From positions 1 to 64,000 of the forward strand of contig JANUBW010000011.1 in assembly GCA_024809215.1 (NCBI GenBank): a stretch of DNA of 64,000 bases. Reading direction: 5' to 3'. Made by a program: the position numbers and the translations under genes. Below the pieces are notes generated by a model. The model had not been told where the DNA came from. It worked only from the letters and a program-made list of their open reading frames with translations, and made no database searches. The stretch is from Niastella sp. OAS944 (GTDB taxonomy: Bacteria; Bacteroidota; Bacteroidia; Chitinophagales; Chitinophagaceae). Below, piece by piece: positions 1-8,728 of this stretch; the stretch's first letter is position 1; each line of letters starts with the position of its first letter.

Positions 1-80
1 TGAATCTGTTAATTTTTTCGAGTCGCTAAATCTTACCTTGATTTACTTGAAAGTATTTCAAGTGCTGTTGCTTCCAAACT

Positions 81-90
81 TTCAAAGATC
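81..90 (-). promoter_or_regulatory. boxA-like antitermination element of an rRNA leader
   Basis: The minus strand reads GATCTTTGAA, followed by a TTGGAAGC stretch. Bacteroidota rRNA leaders carry a boxA of the form (G/T)TTCTTTGA, bound by the NusB/NusE complex. It lies downstream of the three promoters at 211-520, as expected for a leader transcript. The assignment rests on motif and position only. Confidence 0.5.
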
Positions 91-210
91 TTTAAGTATA
101 TTAAGTTTTCCTTACCTCTATCCACTCTTCACTTACTTGCTATCTGCTTTGTTATTTTTGCTCTCTCCTCTTCTTCTTTCTTCGCTATCCCATCGTTTCG
201 ATTGGGGCTG

Positions 211-243
211 CAAAGTTAGTGTTTTTCGAATATTGCTTCCTAA
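211..243 (-). promoter_or_regulatory. Leftward rRNA promoter P3 (closest to the operon)
   Basis: The minus strand has TAACTTTG (211-218), followed by CAGCCCC, the same initiation-region word as at the other two promoters. The -33 element, at a 21-bp spacing, is a weak TTAG (240-243). Confidence 0.55.
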
Positions 244-334
244 TTTTTTTCTTCGTTTTTCACAATTTCTTTTCCACCGTTTTCGTTATATTCTGTCGCA
301 ATATTCTGTAAAGAGCTTCGTTCAAACCGGGCTG

Positions 335-367
335 CAAAGATAAGGTCATTTCTTTTTCACTTCCAAA
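335..367 (-). promoter_or_regulatory. Leftward rRNA promoter P2
   Basis: The minus strand carries TTTG (364-367), 21 bp, then TATCTTTG (335-342). This is a full match to the Bacteroidota primary-sigma consensus TTTG / TAnnTTTG. It is followed by CAGCCCG, shared with P1 and P3. Confidence 0.75.
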
Positions 368-488
368 CTTTTTTCGATCTTTTTCTTCCAGTTTCTCCTC
401 TCAAAATGGCGCTTATTTTACCTGTGCAGTTGGTGAACTTTTGTATGAAAAGAGCTGTGTGATGTGTGCTTTTTTGTAAAGCGGGCGG

Positions 489-520
489 CAAAGATAGGAG
501 TGTTTAACTTACTGCCCAAT
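489..520 (-). promoter_or_regulatory. Leftward rRNA promoter P1 (most distal)
   Basis: The minus strand carries ATTG (517-520), 20 bp, then TATCTTTG (489-496), followed by CCGCCCG. It is the third of three stacked promoters facing the left edge. Confidence 0.7.
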
Positions 521-597
521 AATTTCACAACTTATTTCTACTATTTTACAAAAAACATCCAACAACGCCACTATCATGCTTAACCGCTTTTAACATT

Positions 598-1347
598 TCA
601 GCTTTTTGAAAAGTAATGTTCGGGATACTCTACTTTTCGCAAAAACAAACCATGCCCGGGCACCGCAAAATCGGCCTTTGTACAGTCCTTCGCTTCCACA
701 ACATGCCTTAATTCCTGCAACGTTATTTTACCCCTTCCCACCTGCAACATAGTACCCACCAAACCCCGCACCATACCCCTCAGAAACCGGTTCGCTTTTA
801 CCCTAAAAACAGCCCCCTGCTCCAACACTTTCCACTCACTGTACACAATGCTGCAGTTAAAAGTATGCACCTGCGAATTGCGTTTTGCAAACGAGGTAAA
901 GTCAGTATACTCCTTTAACACCCCGGCCGCCGCCTGCAACGCCTCCCAATTTAGCGTATAGGGGTAAAACCAGGCCCGGTCAACCTGGAACGGATCTTTA
1001 ACCTGATGTATAAAGTATTCATACTCACGGGCTATAGCATCAAAGCGGCAATGCGCCGTTTCGGGCACCGGTACAATTTGCTTTATAGCAATATCGTGTG
1101 GTAAAATAGCATTGAAATTATATATGGCCTTGGGATTCAATGGCTTTTCAAGGTCGAAATGGTAAAAGTTCTGACTGGCATGCACTCCGGCGTCGGTACG
1201 GGAAGAGCCGGTTAGGATAATTGGCTGCCGGCAATACACCGCCATGGCCTTTTCAAGCTCCGACTGCACCGTTAAGGTATTCAGCTGCACCTGCGACCCT
1301 GCATATCGCCCGCCATGATATGATACTTCGAGAAAATATCGGTTCAT
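598..1347 (-). CDS. truA: tRNA pseudouridine synthase A
   Basis: This enzyme isomerises uridines 38-40 in the anticodon arm of several tRNAs to pseudouridine; it is cytoplasmic. The 249-residue length is normal for TruA. The catalytic motif SRTDAGVHA is at about residues 49-57, with the nucleophilic Asp at 52. The C-terminal half has the conserved RFLRGMVRGLVGTMLQVG segment typical of the family. It is transcribed toward the rRNA leader and stands alone. The start at 1347 gives the standard N-terminus (MNRYFLEVSYHGG). Assignment is secure. Confidence 0.97.
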   Translation of the reverse strand: MNRYFLEVSYHGGRYAGSQVQLNTLTVQSELEKAMAVYCRQPIILTGSSRTDAGVHASQNFYHFDLEKPLNPKAIYNFNAILPHDIAIKQIVPVPETAHCRFDAIAREYEYFIHQVKDPFQVDRAWFYPYTLNWEALQAAAGVLKEYTDFTSFAKRNSQVHTFNCSIVYSEWKVLEQGAVFRVKANRFLRGMVRGLVGTMLQVGRGKITLQELRHVVEAKDCTKADFAVPGHGLFLRKVEYPEHYFSKS

Positions 1348-1358
1348 CGGGCGAATAT

Positions 1359-1393
1359 AGTTCTTAGTTCATAGTTCTCAGTTTACAGTTCTC
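1359..1393 (+). repeat. Heptamer array, AGTTCTT type (5 units)
   Basis: Five consecutive 7-bp units begin AGTT and vary only in the last three positions (CTT, CAT, CTC, TAC, CTC). The same word recurs as five units at 58734-58768 and in inverse orientation at 56721-56746. The array lies just upstream of the truA start. Confidence 0.75.
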
Positions 1394-1512
1394 CCTTATT
1401 CGGGGCTCGCAATAAATCAGGTTATTCAGTTTGTTCAGTTCTATAACTCCAGACTCGCAACTAATGGCTATCACCCCAAATTTCAAAGCGACAGGCTCCA
1501 TCATTCCTCCTA

Positions 1513-1655
1513 ATCTCCTCTTATTCTCCTTCTGATCTCATGGCACCTTTCTCCCGGGATTCTCCCACTTTCTCCAGGCAAACCTGCGAAAACCCGGGAG
1601 AAATCCGGGACAAGTCCTGAACGAGGTCAGAACAAGGTCGGGAGAATTGGTTGAC
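1513..1655 (+). repeat. 11-bp period array with inverted arms
   Basis: Thirteen consecutive 11-bp units. The first six are built on TCTCC/TTCTCCC. A centre lies near 1579-1589. The units from 1590 onward carry the inverse word (CGGGAG, CCGGGA, GTCCTGA, GGTCAGA, GGTCGGGAG). The arms can pair: TTTCTCCCGGG at 1548-1558 is the exact complement of 1593-1603. It lies in the truA to DUF4476-gene gap. It continues without a break into the 8-bp GTTGACGA array. Confidence 0.7.
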
Positions 1656-1681
1656 GAGTTGACAGGTTGACGAGTTGACGA
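1650..1681 (+). repeat. 8-bp array, GTTGACGA word (4 units)
   Basis: Four consecutive 8-bp units: GTTGACGA, GTTGACAG, GTTGACGA, GTTGACGA. An almost identical four-unit array occurs 57 kb away at 58672-58703. No protein frame here looks real. Confidence 0.75.
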
Positions 1682-1828
1682 GGCTTCTGCGCGGGCCTCC
1701 ACCAAAGCCAGCCCCTTCAACTTGCCTTGGGTCTTATTTTGTGTAGCTTAACTTATATTAAAGAAAATACTTAATTAAGGACTAAAAAAGAAAAAACTAA
1801 GGTCAAGCAAAGGAAATCTTCTTATCTA

Positions 1829-1872
1829 GTCTTTGTTTGGTCTTTGTTAGGTCTTTGTTTCGTCTTAGTTTG
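1829..1872 (+). repeat. 11-bp array, GTCTTTGTTTG word (4 units)
   Basis: Four exact-step 11-bp units that differ from GTCTTTGTTTG by at most two bases. It lies between the larger 11-bp array and the terminator of the DUF4476 gene. Confidence 0.75.
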
Positions 1873-1923
1873 AATGTACCATAAACACACCCAAACCTTG
1901 CCTTTACCTAGTGTTTTAAAACA

Positions 1924-1953
1924 AAAAAGCCCTCCCGACGAATCGAGAGAGCT
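1924..1953 (-). terminator. Intrinsic terminator of the DUF4476 gene
   Basis: On the minus strand an 11-bp hairpin (43-53 pairing with 28-38 of the 1900s) is followed by a T run. Two apparent C-A mismatches on the plus strand become G-U wobbles in minus-strand RNA, which fixes the direction. It starts 27 bp after the stop of the gene at 1980. Confidence 0.75.
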
Positions 1954-1979
1954 CCCATTATCTTTAGCCATTTTGCGTA

Positions 1980-3698
1980 TTACTGCAAACGCACCAGCTT
2001 TTTAAACTTTGTTACATAGGCTTCTTCGCCCAACAGTTCATACAATTGTTTGAAATTGGCCGTATCGGCTGCAAATGGATAAGCCAGTTCCAGGAACTTA
2101 TACTTGCTTTCATCACTGGTAAACAGTTCGGACAAACCCTTTATTTGCTTTGCATACAAACACATGGTTTTGAAATACTTATTAGCAACAGTGAGCTTCT
2201 TTTGCAGGTCGCTTTCGGCCATCATTTTAACCCGCATTTTATCTACATCATTATCGGTAGCCAGTTTTATACAATCTGAATTTATCATTACCAGTTTGGT
2301 GGCCTCTGGTTTCTTTTCCTCAACCACCTGGGGCTTTTCGGGCTCCGGCTTTTTTACTTCAACCGATGGTTGCGGTTCTGTTTTTACCACCGCGGGCTCT
2401 ACTTTTTCTTCTTTTACTTCTGGCTGAGTAAGCACGGCTTTTGGCTTTTCCTCAACAACAGGCCTGGCCGTTTCAGCTTTTGTTTCCTCCTTTGGCCGGT
2501 ATAAAGGCTGTGGCTCGGCAGTAGCTGCCTTTTTTAACTGGCTCGATTCCAAAATAATGGTGGTGGTATCTTTTGCCAAAGTCTTCTTCTCTTGGACCGA
2601 AGCTGCAGAATACGTTTCTTTTTTAATTTGCTCAGCCACCGCTTCTTTAGTAACCGGGGCTGTTTTAACTGTATCTTTCGCAACAGGCGGTGTAGCATTA
2701 GTTACCACTTCCACCTGTAACTCCTGTTTAACCGAAGGCAAAACCGTCTCCTGCCTGGGCTGGGGCTTAGCCACTTCTACCGCAGCAGCACTATCAGCCG
2801 CTTTTTTATCATCTTCAATATAAACCGTCACAAATTTCGCCGGCGATTCACTGCTATCAACGTAAACAATTTTGGTTTGTCCATCTTTTGTCTGCTGTTG
2901 AACTTTGGCTACCCCGGCCGGTTTCTCAGGCTTATCGCTCAGTCCTTTTTCTTTGGGGTCATATTTTGTTACCACCGAATCAATCGTAGTTACGGCCTTA
3001 GTTTGTGCCGAATCAGCAATGACAGGCGTTTTGGCCAGGTTAGCGGTTTCCACCTGGGGCGTATTGGGAGGCAGTGCGGCAGTAGTGCTATCCACAATTA
3101 CTGCTGCCTTTTCTTCTACCTTAACCTCCTGCTTTTCTGCCGGCTTTTCTACATTAGCGGCCACGGCAGGCACAGCTGTATTTTCTTTCTTAACTATTGA
3201 CGTGTACAGCACCGAGGAATCGTTTACTACAGCAGCCATCAAATTGGCAAAGGCATCATCGCTTTTGCGTTCACCATATAATATAGTTGTATTACCGGTT
3301 TCCTTTACAGGCTTTATAATTTCATCGGTTTGCCAGTCTTGCAGGGCATACCCCTTTGAACCGTTCTTAATAAGCTGATAGCCATGATCGCGGTTTTGAA
3401 GGGGAATAGCAAAGCGCTGCGGTTGAATGGCGTGTTGTGGAAAACCAACTTCAAAACTGCAGGTTTGATCGGGCAGGTTGCTGATCACCAAATGCCCAAT
3501 GCTGGAGGAACTATATACTTTATCGCCTATTTGCACATAGAATGGCTGCCAGTTCTCCGACTGCAAATAGACAAATAAAGACTGCTGTGCCAGTGCTGTT
3601 GTACATGAAACTATACAAAACCCTGTTACAAAAACTAATAGCTTTATAACGCGGTAACGATTGCTCATAAAGGCAAATCTAGTTAATTGCCTTTTCAT
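1980..3698 (-). CDS. Secreted DUF4476 domain protein with long Pro/Glu/Lys-rich linker
   Basis: Function is unknown. Three parts are visible: a hydrophobic signal peptide ending near TALAQQ; an N-terminal beta-rich region of about 110 residues (LFVYLQSENWQPFYVQI...); and a very long low-complexity centre of Val/Lys/Glu/Pro/Ala. The C-terminal ~95 residues match DUF4476, a domain frequent in Chitinophagaceae (NSDC..A..DVDKMRVKMM...KQIKGLSELF..DE.KYKFLELAYPF). The linker suggests a periplasmic or surface-tethered protein; this is inference. Two starts are possible, 3698 (MKRQLTRF) and 3668 (MSNRYRVIKLL); the second gives a more ordinary signal peptide. It is divergent from the M1 aminopeptidase gene, 79 bp away. 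Confidence 0.8.
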   Translation of the reverse strand: MKRQLTRFAFMSNRYRVIKLLVFVTGFCIVSCTTALAQQSLFVYLQSENWQPFYVQIGDKVYSSSSIGHLVISNLPDQTCSFEVGFPQHAIQPQRFAIPLQNRDHGYQLIKNGSKGYALQDWQTDEIIKPVKETGNTTILYGERKSDDAFANLMAAVVNDSSVLYTSIVKKENTAVPAVAANVEKPAEKQEVKVEEKAAVIVDSTTAALPPNTPQVETANLAKTPVIADSAQTKAVTTIDSVVTKYDPKEKGLSDKPEKPAGVAKVQQQTKDGQTKIVYVDSSESPAKFVTVYIEDDKKAADSAAAVEVAKPQPRQETVLPSVKQELQVEVVTNATPPVAKDTVKTAPVTKEAVAEQIKKETYSAASVQEKKTLAKDTTTIILESSQLKKAATAEPQPLYRPKEETKAETARPVVEEKPKAVLTQPEVKEEKVEPAVVKTEPQPSVEVKKPEPEKPQVVEEKKPEATKLVMINSDCIKLATDNDVDKMRVKMMAESDLQKKLTVANKYFKTMCLYAKQIKGLSELFTSDESKYKFLELAYPFAADTANFKQLYELLGEEAYVTKFKKLVRLQ

Positions 3699-3777
3699 GA
3701 CAGCCACTTATACTTTTTTTTACATTTCTTAAGCACCTCCTTGCCTATATTTACCGCCTAAATTCTAAAAATTGATT

Positions 3778-6288
3778 ATGAAGAAGCTTTCGTTAGTATT
3801 TCTGGCCCTGGGAATTCTGCCTTCGCTCTGGGCTCAACAGCACGAAGAGGCTGCTCAGGACACCTCCTGGAAAAAGCTGTACCGGGAAAGCGCTCCACGT
3901 ATTAACGACCTGGTTCACACCAAACTAGACGTTAAGTTCGATTACAGCAAATCACAAATGAATGGTAAAGCCTGGATAACCCTGGCCCCTCACTTCTACC
4001 CTACCGATTCGGTTACGCTCGATGCCAAAGGCATGGATATTCACAAAGTGGCCATCGTAAAAGGAGCTTCTTCACAACCTTTGAAATTTGATTACGACCA
4101 ATGGCAGCTGGATATCAAACTCGATAAAACCTATAAAGGCGGCGAAAAGTATATTGTATATATAGAATATACTGCAAAACCCGATGAAGTAAAAGTACAG
4201 GGCAGCGCGGCTATCACCGACGCCAAAGGTTTATACTTCATTAACCCGCTTGGTGAAGAAAAAGATAAGCCTACACAAATTTGGACACAAGGCGAAACGG
4301 AAGCTACCTCGGTATGGTGCCCCACTATTGACAAGCCCGACCAAAAAACTACCAACGAATTTGCCATGACCGTTCCGGCCAAATACGTTACGCTTTCAAA
4401 TGGTAAACTGGCCTTGCAAAAGAACAACAGCGATGGTACCCGCACCGATACCTGGAAAATGGACCAGCCACACGCCCCCTACCTGTTCTTTATGGGTGTT
4501 GGCGATTACGCTATCATAAAAGACAGCTATAAAGGCAAAGAGGTTAATTATTATGTAGAAAAACAATATGCACCCGTTGCCAAAAAAATTTTCGGCAATA
4601 CCCCTGAAATGATGGGCTTCTTTTCAAAAGCACTGGGTGTTGAATATCCCTGGGTAAAATATTCACAAATAGTGGGTCGCGATTACGTGAGCGGCGCTAT
4701 GGAAAATACCACCGCTACCCTGCACCAGGAAAGCGCTCAACAAGATGCCCGCGAACTGCTCGATGGCAATGGCTGGGAAAGCACTATTGCTCACGAACTG
4801 TTTCACCAATGGTTTGGCGACCTGGTTACCTGCGAAAGCTGGAGTAATCTTACGTTGAACGAATCGTTTGCCAACTACAGTGAAACCCTGTGGGATGAAT
4901 ATAAATATGGTAAAGACGCCGGCGATGCACAGAACTTTGGCGATATGCAAGGCTACCTTGGCAGCCAAAGCGACAAAAAAGACCTGGTACGCTTTTATTA
5001 TAATGACAAAGAAGCGATGTTTGATGCAGTTAGCTATAACAAAGGCGGCCGCATTTTACATATGCTGCGTAGTTATGTAGGCGATAGCGCGTTCTTCAAA
5101 GCACTTAACCTGTACTTAACTACCAATAAATACAAATCGGCCGAAGCACATCAACTGCGTTTGGCTTTTGAAGAAGTTACCGGTAAAGACCTTAACTGGT
5201 TCTGGAACCAATGGTATTTTGGTGCCGGTCATCCCAAACTTTCAATAGACTATGCATACGACGATAACGCCAAAAAAGTAAAAGTTACTATTACGCAAAC
5301 ACAAACCAGTGATAAAACTTTTACTTTACCCATTGCTATAGATATTTATAATGGGGCAGAAAAAGTACGTCATGAGGTTTGGGTGAAGAACAGAGAAGAA
5401 TCTTTCACTTTTAATTACACCGCCCGCCCCGACCTGGTGAATGTAGATGCCCAAAAAACATTGCTGACCGAGAAAAAGGATAATAAGACGCTGGAGAACT
5501 TTATACATCAGTATAAATATGCAGGCCAGTACCTCGATCGCCGCGAAGCAATTGAATTCGCAAGCAAAAGCCAGGATAATCCAAAAGCACTGGCGCTGAT
5601 GGCCCTGGCGTTAAAAGACAAATACCATGGCTTACGTTCATTTGCCATTAGCAAGCTCGATTTAAAAAATGAAACAGTAAGAAAAGCAGTTGAGCCTGCT
5701 CTTGCTGAAATAGCACAACGCGACCCAAAAACAACTGTACGCGCCAATGCCCTGGGAGCACTTGCCCTGTATAATGATGGTACTTACAAATCGCTTTTCA
5801 CCAAAAGCGTTAACGACTCATCATATACTGTAGCTGGTACAGCCCTTGAATCACTCTTCAAACTGGATAGCGCAGCCGCTGTTGCCGAAGCAAAACGCCT
5901 TACTAAATATGAAGCCAAGAACAAGCTGATGGAAGCCATCACTGTTATCCTGGTTAAATCGGGCGACGAAAACAGTTTTGACGTAATAGCCAAAGCGTTT
6001 AAGAACATGCCTATTTCACAGGCGAAATTCAATCTGCTGCAACCCTTCTGCGATTTTCTTACTATAGTAAAAGACACCAAAAAAGTAAAAGAGGGTGTTG
6101 ACCTGGTAGTTGATTTCAGAGATGAGCTGGCTCCGTATGGCGCTGTTCCTTTTGTAAATAATATGTTGCAAACGGTGATCAATAAAAAGAATGCCGCCTT
6201 TACTGCCGAAGCAGATAAAGCAAAAGCGAAAGAACAAACTGATTATATCAATTCGAAAATAAAAGGCGACGATAAGAAGAGTTTCTAA
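3778..6288 (+). CDS. M1 family zinc aminopeptidase, exported
   Basis: This protein removes N-terminal residues from peptides, probably in the periplasm. A signal peptide (MKKLSLVFLALGILPSLWAQ) supports the start at 3778. The exopeptidase motif GAMEN is at residues 306-310. The zinc site HELFHQWFGD is at 339-348, with the third ligand Glu in NESFANYSE near 362. The C-terminal third is helical and HEAT-like, as in aminopeptidase N/LTA4-hydrolase relatives. Length is 836 residues. It is a single-gene unit closed by a clear terminator at 6311. All catalytic residues are present. Confidence 0.95.
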   Translation: MKKLSLVFLALGILPSLWAQQHEEAAQDTSWKKLYRESAPRINDLVHTKLDVKFDYSKSQMNGKAWITLAPHFYPTDSVTLDAKGMDIHKVAIVKGASSQPLKFDYDQWQLDIKLDKTYKGGEKYIVYIEYTAKPDEVKVQGSAAITDAKGLYFINPLGEEKDKPTQIWTQGETEATSVWCPTIDKPDQKTTNEFAMTVPAKYVTLSNGKLALQKNNSDGTRTDTWKMDQPHAPYLFFMGVGDYAIIKDSYKGKEVNYYVEKQYAPVAKKIFGNTPEMMGFFSKALGVEYPWVKYSQIVGRDYVSGAMENTTATLHQESAQQDARELLDGNGWESTIAHELFHQWFGDLVTCESWSNLTLNESFANYSETLWDEYKYGKDAGDAQNFGDMQGYLGSQSDKKDLVRFYYNDKEAMFDAVSYNKGGRILHMLRSYVGDSAFFKALNLYLTTNKYKSAEAHQLRLAFEEVTGKDLNWFWNQWYFGAGHPKLSIDYAYDDNAKKVKVTITQTQTSDKTFTLPIAIDIYNGAEKVRHEVWVKNREESFTFNYTARPDLVNVDAQKTLLTEKKDNKTLENFIHQYKYAGQYLDRREAIEFASKSQDNPKALALMALALKDKYHGLRSFAISKLDLKNETVRKAVEPALAEIAQRDPKTTVRANALGALALYNDGTYKSLFTKSVNDSSYTVAGTALESLFKLDSAAAVAEAKRLTKYEAKNKLMEAITVILVKSGDENSFDVIAKAFKNMPISQAKFNLLQPFCDFLTIVKDTKKVKEGVDLVVDFRDELAPYGAVPFVNNMLQTVINKKNAAFTAEADKAKAKEQTDYINSKIKGDDKKSF

Positions 6289-6310
6289 GTAGTTGCTTAA
6301 TTAAATTAAT

Positions 6311-6344
6311 AAAGGCCATCCCAATAACGGGGTGGCCTTTTACT
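6311..6344 (+). terminator. Terminator of the M1 aminopeptidase gene
   Basis: AAAGGCCATCCC (6311-6322) pairs with GGGGTGGCCTTT (6329-6340), allowing one G-U pair in the plus-strand RNA. A T-rich stretch follows. It lies 22 bp after the stop codon. Confidence 0.85.
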
Positions 6345-6367
6345 TTTATGAATGTCTTAATAATTCA

Positions 6368-6703
6368 CTAATCATAACTTCCTGAGGCGCCGCCACCATC
6401 GCTGCTGCCACCACCCGAAGAGCCGCTATCACCAGAAGACAGCGATGAGTCGAAAGAAGATGAGGAAGAATCTGAACTAAATGAAGAAACTGATGCCGCT
6501 GCGTTATTGTTTGATGACCAATCGTCATTACTGCCAGCATAAAATACAGGCGAGCTGTCGGGAGTATTATCATCAGAAGCTCTTGTGCTACTTGCAGCTC
6601 CTGAAGATCCTTTAAATATCGACTGGCCAACCACAAAGAAAATGATCAAAACGATAAACACAATAAATATAAACATAAGCGTGCTTTTTAAACTTATTTG
6701 CAT
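6368..6703 (-). CDS. Small single-span membrane protein with Ser/Gly-rich tail
   Basis: About 111 residues. A short basic start is followed by one strong transmembrane segment (residues ~9-28) and then a Ser/Asp/Gly-rich tail ending GGGASGSYD. There is no TPM domain, but the ending closely resembles the GGGASGSW ends of the two TPM proteins encoded just upstream (6795-7787 and 7889-8695). It therefore looks like a stripped-down last member of the same operon. Start at 6703 (MQISLKS) is preferred over 6715. Function unknown. Confidence 0.65.
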   Translation of the reverse strand: MQISLKSTLMFIFIVFIVLIIFFVVGQSIFKGSSGAASSTRASDDNTPDSSPVFYAGSNDDWSSNNNAAASVSSFSSDSSSSSFDSSLSSGDSGSSGGGSSDGGGASGSYD

Positions 6704-6794
6704 ACCGAACACCAACCGTGCACATTGTGAACAACAGGCATTTACAAGCCTTACAAATGAAATTCAAGAGCACCTACCGCTTATTTTTTGCAAC

Positions 6795-7787
6795 TTACCA
6801 ACTCCCACTGGCGCCGCCACCACTGCTGCTTCCACCACCATAACTACCCGAAGCACCACCAGACGATGAGCTGCTGCTACCCGAATTAGAAGAACCGGAT
6901 GAACCTGAAGAAGAACTTTTACTACCGCTAAACCAGCTGCTGCTGCCCGAACTACCAAAATTAAACCAACTTCTTCTGCGGTTTGAACCACCATTGCCAC
7001 TGCCCCAGTTATTATTGCTTATTCTGTTTATATTATTAACAACTACACCATCGCTATTATACCCGTTACCGGAATAAACACCCGGCCTGCCAAGTGCCGC
7101 TTTCTTTAACCTGTACCTGAAGTACAGCCATGCCAGCGTAACCAGGGGAATAAATCCATACATGAATTTAGCAAACGTCATTTCTTCACGCGGCTGCGCT
7201 ACCCCCTCACTGGTATAAGCGGGTTGCGTTTGACCCGCAGACATATTGGCTACATCCTGTGCTTTATTGGCTGCTTCATTATCATCGATATGTGATTCAA
7301 TATCTTTAACGGCATCTTTCAACCCGGTAAAATACAGATCGGCTTTGAAGTTGGGTACCATAGTATGGTTTATGATGCTTGCGCAATTGGCGTTTGTAAG
7401 CAGGGATGCCATACCCGAACCGGTATGTATTCTTATACGGCGGGGTTGCTTGCTAAGCAAGATCAATACGCCATCATTTTTTACATTATCGCCAATACCC
7501 CATTTATTGAAATAGAGCTGTGCCGTTTCTTCAATAGTAAATTCGGTACCCTTATTATCGGTTAAGCCTGGAAGTGTGATCACAACTACAGAATAGCCTT
7601 TTCTATCCCGAAAGGACCTTAACTCTCTTTCGAGGTTAACGTTTTCGACCTTTGTAAGGAACTTACCAAAATCGTTCACCAGCTGCGCAGGCAAAGGCTG
7701 ATCTTTAATAAAGGTAGATCGCTTTTCCTGGGCAAAAGAAACTATGTTCAGCAGGAATACGGCTACAAATAAGAGGAATCGATTCAT
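6795..7787 (-). CDS. TPM (YgcG-like) domain protein, secreted/membrane anchored
   Basis: A signal peptide (MNRFLLFVAVFLLNIVSFAQ) precedes a TPM domain at about residues 35-165 (LVNDFGKFL...YSVVVITLPG...NKWGIGD..KNDGVLILLS). A transmembrane helix follows near residue 210, then a long Ser/Gly-rich tail ending in GGGASGSW. TPM proteins are often encoded with LemA; one plant member has acid phosphatase activity and bacterial members are implicated in membrane-protein quality control or photosystem repair. The domain looks more diverged than the neighbour at 7889. It is in the lemA operon. Confidence 0.85.
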   Translation of the reverse strand: MNRFLLFVAVFLLNIVSFAQEKRSTFIKDQPLPAQLVNDFGKFLTKVENVNLERELRSFRDRKGYSVVVITLPGLTDNKGTEFTIEETAQLYFNKWGIGDNVKNDGVLILLSKQPRRIRIHTGSGMASLLTNANCASIINHTMVPNFKADLYFTGLKDAVKDIESHIDDNEAANKAQDVANMSAGQTQPAYTSEGVAQPREEMTFAKFMYGFIPLVTLAWLYFRYRLKKAALGRPGVYSGNGYNSDGVVVNNINRISNNNWGSGNGGSNRRRSWFNFGSSGSSSWFSGSKSSSSGSSGSSNSGSSSSSSGGASGSYGGGSSSGGGASGSW

Positions 7788-7814
7788 AGGGGTTAGTTAC
7801 AGATATTAAAAGAC

Positions 7815-7893
7815 CAGTTATTCAGTTGGTCAGTTAGTAAGTTCAGTTGAAGGCAACTCAATAACTTACTAACTGAACAACTTACCAACTACC
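7815..7893 (+). repeat. 8-bp array with inverted second half
   Basis: Four 8-bp units of the CAGTTATT/CAGTTGGT type (7815-7846) are followed by five inverse units beginning CAAC or TAAC (7854-7893). The two blocks are roughly complementary and could form a long imperfect hairpin. The array fills the space between two TPM genes; its last unit runs into the stop codon of the gene at 7889. Confidence 0.7.
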
Positions 7894-8695
7894 AGCTTCC
7901 ACTGGCGCCACCGCCGCCACTGCTGCCGCCGCCAAAACCGCCGAAACCACCACCACCGCCGCCAGACCAGCCGCCGCCACTGCCCCAGCCGCTATCGCCG
8001 CCCCAGCCGCCACTGCTGCCACGACCCATCATATTACCTAATATAAAGGGGCCAAGCCAGCCCGAACCACGACGACTCATGAAGCCACCACCGCCGCCGC
8101 GATTGCGGCCACCGAAGATGGCAATAAGGATGATGATAAATACCAGGAAGCCGAATGGCAGGGCGCTACCGCCGCCTTTCTTCTTTCTATAATTTGCAGG
8201 CGCTTTATATTCACCGGCTGCAGCTTTAATTATTGAAGCTGCCGCATTTGATAAGCCCTGATAATAATCACCCGATCTGAAATTGGGTTTAATATCGTTT
8301 TCTATAATATGATTGGCAATAATATCAGGGATGGCCCCTTCTAATCCATAGCCAACCTCTATACGAAGCTTACGATCTTCAATAGCAGCGAGAATCACCA
8401 CTCCATTGTTATTCTTCTTATTACCAACGCCCCAATCACGAAACAGCTTTGTCGCATATTCTTCAATGGGATAATCGTTGAGGGTATTAACAAGTACAAT
8501 AGCTATCTGGTTACTCGTACTGTCGTCGTAAGCTACCAGTTGTTGTTCAAGCTGTTGTTCTTCCTGCGGTGATAATACGTTGGCGAAATCATTTACCAAC
8601 CTGGGCGGGTTTGGCCGGGCAGGTATGTTTTGCGCCACCGCCAAAAACGACACGAATAACGACAACGAAAGAAGAAGGACTCTTAATTTACTCAT
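7889..8695 (-). CDS. TPM (YgcG-like) domain protein with glycine-rich tail
   Basis: A signal peptide (start at 8695, MSKLRVLLLSLSLFVSFLAVAQ) precedes a canonical TPM domain at about residues 30-150 (LVNDFANVLSPQEEQQLEQQL...SNQIAIVLVNTL...FRDWGVGNKKNNNGVVILAA...RIEVGYGLEGAIPD). One transmembrane helix follows near residue 190. The tail is very glycine-rich, with FGGGSSGGGG-type runs, and ends GASGSW. It is the best-conserved TPM member of the operon. It is probably anchored in the inner membrane with the TPM domain outside; this is inferred from the topology. Confidence 0.92.
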   Translation of the reverse strand: MSKLRVLLLSLSLFVSFLAVAQNIPARPNPPRLVNDFANVLSPQEEQQLEQQLVAYDDSTSNQIAIVLVNTLNDYPIEEYATKLFRDWGVGNKKNNNGVVILAAIEDRKLRIEVGYGLEGAIPDIIANHIIENDIKPNFRSGDYYQGLSNAAASIIKAAAGEYKAPANYRKKKGGGSALPFGFLVFIIILIAIFGGRNRGGGGGFMSRRGSGWLGPFILGNMMGRGSSGGWGGDSGWGSGGGWSGGGGGGFGGFGGGSSGGGGASGSW

Positions 8696-8728
8696 TACTG
8701 TAGGTATAATTCCTGTCACGTTGTATCT

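Larger units (their letters stand above)
1..597 (-). other. Upstream leader region of an rRNA operon (operon lies left of the window)
   Basis: No credible protein gene lies here. Read leftward on the minus strand, the stretch has three tandem Bacteroidota-type promoters and then a boxA-like antitermination sequence near the left edge. This is the usual arrangement ahead of a 16S rRNA gene. The 16S gene itself is not in the window, so the rRNA assignment is inferred from the promoter stacking and boxA. The plus-strand open frame at 38-343 is only the complement of this pyrimidine-rich leader. Confidence 0.65.

Noticed and set aside
38-343. Open frame on the plus strand in the rRNA leader
   Set aside because: It is the complement of a pyrimidine-rich leader with three promoters on the other strand; no protein family features.
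1538-1720. Small open frame on the minus strand
   Set aside because: Lies within the 11-bp and 8-bp arrays; composition follows the repeats and no start signals are visible.
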